From the NCBI GenBank assembly GCA_002297665.1, contig DBMS01000028.1:1-12961 (forward strand): a DNA stretch of 12,961 nt. The letters are read 5' to 3'. Below are positions 11,422 to 12,961 of this stretch, piece by piece; the stretch's first letter is position 1, and each line of letters begins with the position of its first letter. The position numbers and the translations under genes were made by a program. Below the pieces are notes generated by a model, which worked only from the letters and a program-made list of their open reading frames with translations, made no database searches and had not been told where the DNA came from. The stretch comes from Holophagaceae bacterium UBA692 (GTDB lineage: Bacteria > Acidobacteriota > Holophagae > Holophagales > Holophagaceae).

Positions 11422-12961
11422 GTGAGCCGGGGCTGGCGGCTCGACGGGCGCTGGTACAAGGCGGTCCAGGAGCTGCCCGTGGCCGAAGGCGGCCAGGGCT
11501 GCACCTGGTGGGTCGTGCGCCGGGAAGGGGAGGGGCCCCGGAACCTGCTCCAGGTGTGGGAGCCCCTGCCCGGGCCCAGGCAGCTGGACGCCATCAAGGC
11601 GAGCTTCCTGGAGCGGTTCAGCTTCGGGGAACCGGCGGATCCGCCGGTCTGCCACCTGGGCTTCGACGACAAGGCCGCCTGGTTCCTCCAGGGGCTGGAC
11701 GGGGTCCCGTTCATGCGCCTCTGGTCCGACGAGGACGAGGCGGGCCGGGAGAGCCTGGTCCTCGCCGTGCGCGAGGCCATGGGCCGGTCCCGCGTTCCGC
11801 GGCTGCTGGCCCCCGAGGTCATCGGCGTGAAGCCGGGCCGGATCCTGGTGCCCCGGGTGCTGGGCACGGCGCCCTGGGGGCACGACGGCCTGGCGGCCCT
11901 GCCCGACGAACCCGCCCGCCGGGTCGGGAATCCGCGCATCTGGGAGCAGGCTCCCGACCTGGTGGAACCCTCGGGCTGCCCCATCCGGGGGCGCTCCCAG
12001 GAGCTCACCTACACCAAGTCGCTGATGTTCGGCCTGGGTTCCAGCGTGCCCATGGAGCGCGTGCTCATCCTGCAGGGCGAGGAGGGCCTGGGCCATGACC
12101 GGCTCTGCGACTGGACCGCCGCCGCGGCGGAGTCGGAGGGCATCTGGGTGTGCGCGATCGAGCTGCTGCCCGGGGAAAGGGCGGGGGAATTCCTGGGACG
12201 CCTGCTCCAGGAGGCCATCGCCGGCCTGGAGGCCGATCTCTACGCGGCGCAGCCAGCCCTGGCCAGGGCCCTGGCCCGGCGGCTGGGCACGTTCGCGTTC
12301 CTGCGCGGAGGCCGAAGGCCGGGCCTGGTCGAACGCAAGCTGGAGGTGGAAGAGGTGGAGGCGGCCGTGGGGGCCCTGGACTTCGTCCACGCCCGCCATC
12401 CCAGGCTCATCCAGGTGCGGGGCCTGGAGCTGGTGACGCCGGAGGTCCTGGACCTGCTCCGGAGCCTGGCGGGACATTCGAAGGTTCCCTGGCTCCTGGC
12501 CTTCCGGGGCATGGGGACCTGCCAGGGGCTCAAGTCCTACCTGGAGTCCATGCGCAACCAGGAGAATGTCGCCACCGTTTTCCTGGACCGCCTGGAGGAC
12601 GCGCGGCTCCCGGAGATCCTCGAGGACCTGCTGGGACCCCACGCCCTTCCCGACGCCTTCGTGGCCGGGGTGTGCCGGGCCTCCCTGGGCAACGCGGGCC
12701 TGCTGCAGGGCATCCTGGAGATGGCCATCCTGGAGGGCCGCCTGGTTCGCCAGGACGGGCGCTGGACCTGCCCGGGCGGGGATGCCCCGGCCCCCGACGT
12801 CCAGGAAGGCCGTCAGCAGGCCATCCTCGCCGGGCGGCTGGAGCGCCTGGAACCCTCGGCCCTGGCGGCGGCGCGCACCCTGGCGCGGCTGAATCCGCAG
12901 ATGACCTTCATCTATGTCTCCGGTGCCGGCACCGACAGCACCGAGCGCGGATCGGTGATGT
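11422..12961 (+). CDS. Large regulator-like protein with degenerate kinase-like and P-loop ATPase regions (3' partial)
   Basis: The frame is open from GTG at 11422 to the window end (513 residues), with strong G/C bias at third positions; the opposite-strand frames lack protein-like composition. The first in-frame stop upstream is at 11332, with no ATG between, so GTG (weak AGG upstream) is the best start. Residues 1-150 loosely resemble a protein-kinase N-lobe layout (AEGGQG near 22-27) without clear catalytic motifs. From 214 the pattern VLILQGEEGLGHDRL matches the P-loop position of AAA_16/STAND-type ATPases, but the Walker A Lys and Ser/Thr are H225 and D226. The Walker B counterpart, LIQVRGLELVTPE (329-341), lacks acidic residues at the usual place. 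ASLGNAGLLQGILEMAILEG (about 429-448) matches the 'SxGNPLFLxELL' segment of such ATPases. It is probably a signalling scaffold or regulator of PknK-like architecture; the specific role is unknown. Confidence 0.65.
   Translation, partial: MSRGWRLDGRWYKAVQELPVAEGGQGCTWWVVRREGEGPRNLLQVWEPLPGPRQLDAIKASFLERFSFGEPADPPVCHLGFDDKAAWFLQGLDGVPFMRLWSDEDEAGRESLVLAVREAMGRSRVPRLLAPEVIGVKPGRILVPRVLGTAPWGHDGLAALPDEPARRVGNPRIWEQAPDLVEPSGCPIRGRSQELTYTKSLMFGLGSSVPMERVLILQGEEGLGHDRLCDWTAAAAESEGIWVCAIELLPGERAGEFLGRLLQEAIAGLEADLYAAQPALARALARRLGTFAFLRGGRRPGLVERKLEVEEVEAAVGALDFVHARHPRLIQVRGLELVTPEVLDLLRSLAGHSKVPWLLAFRGMGTCQGLKSYLESMRNQENVATVFLDRLEDARLPEILEDLLGPHALPDAFVAGVCRASLGNAGLLQGILEMAILEGRLVRQDGRWTCPGGDAPAPDVQEGRQQAILAGRLERLEPSALAAARTLARLNPQMTFIYVSGAGTDSTERGSVM

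Noticed and set aside
11371..12642. Minus-strand 423-codon frame opposite the regulator-like gene
   Set aside because: The plus frame from 11422 is open for 1.5 kb, has strong third-position G/C and ATPase-like pattern; the minus frame has Gln/Gly/Pro-rich composition and would end inside the intergenic region.

Overview
This is a GC-rich bacterial window with codons ending mostly in G or C. It is dominated by one 14-gene respiratory operon on the minus strand, read from 11173 down to 1697. A cbb3-type oxidase module is joined in one transcription unit to a Rieske/cytochrome b module, with several unusual redox subunits and many lipoprotein or Tat-type features. This suggests a Gram-negative respiratory bacterium. 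My best guess is Acidobacteriota, Holophagae (Geothrix-like), but that is inference from style and gene content, not a database match.

Layout. 1-1700 (+): the 3' part of a surface-type protein with a Pro-Thr stalk and three IPT/TIG-like domains; its stop codon shares a CTAG with the stop of the convergent operon. 11173-1697 (-), in transcription order: ccoN; a CcoO protein with an extra C-terminal cytochrome c domain; a 54-aa single-helix protein; a diheme cytochrome c lipoprotein; a Rieske protein; a 524-aa cytochrome b; two small two-helix membrane proteins; a second cytochrome b fused to a 2x[4Fe-4S] ferredoxin; an MvhD-family iron-sulfur protein; two very small single-helix proteins; ccoS; and an NRDE/TANGO2-family protein. 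Gaps between these genes run from -8 to +10 nt (the gap before 4846 depends on start choice). 11174-11421: a 248-bp divergent intergenic region with a candidate ccoN promoter and a perfect 10-bp inverted repeat. 11422-12961 (+): the 5' part of a large regulatory-type protein with a degenerate P-loop ATPase region, open at the window edge.

How the genes may work together. The operon appears to encode a quinol:cytochrome c:oxygen chain. Quinol would be oxidised at a Rieske/cytochrome b site, electrons would pass through the diheme lipoprotein and the CcoO-like cytochromes, and CcoN would reduce O2. CcoS, and perhaps the NRDE/TANGO2 protein, would serve haem or metal loading. Two features depart from a textbook complex III. 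The Rieske-linked cytochrome b has Arg at both positions that normally ligate haem bH (R118, R234) but keeps both bL histidines. The second cytochrome b keeps all four histidines and carries two [4Fe-4S] clusters, followed directly by an MvhD-like protein. This fits a divided or heteromeric cytochrome b complex in which low-potential electrons from quinol oxidation leave through iron-sulfur clusters on the cytoplasmic side, possibly a form of quinol-based bifurcation, or run in reverse. That model is inference; the residue substitutions and gene order are read directly from the sequence.
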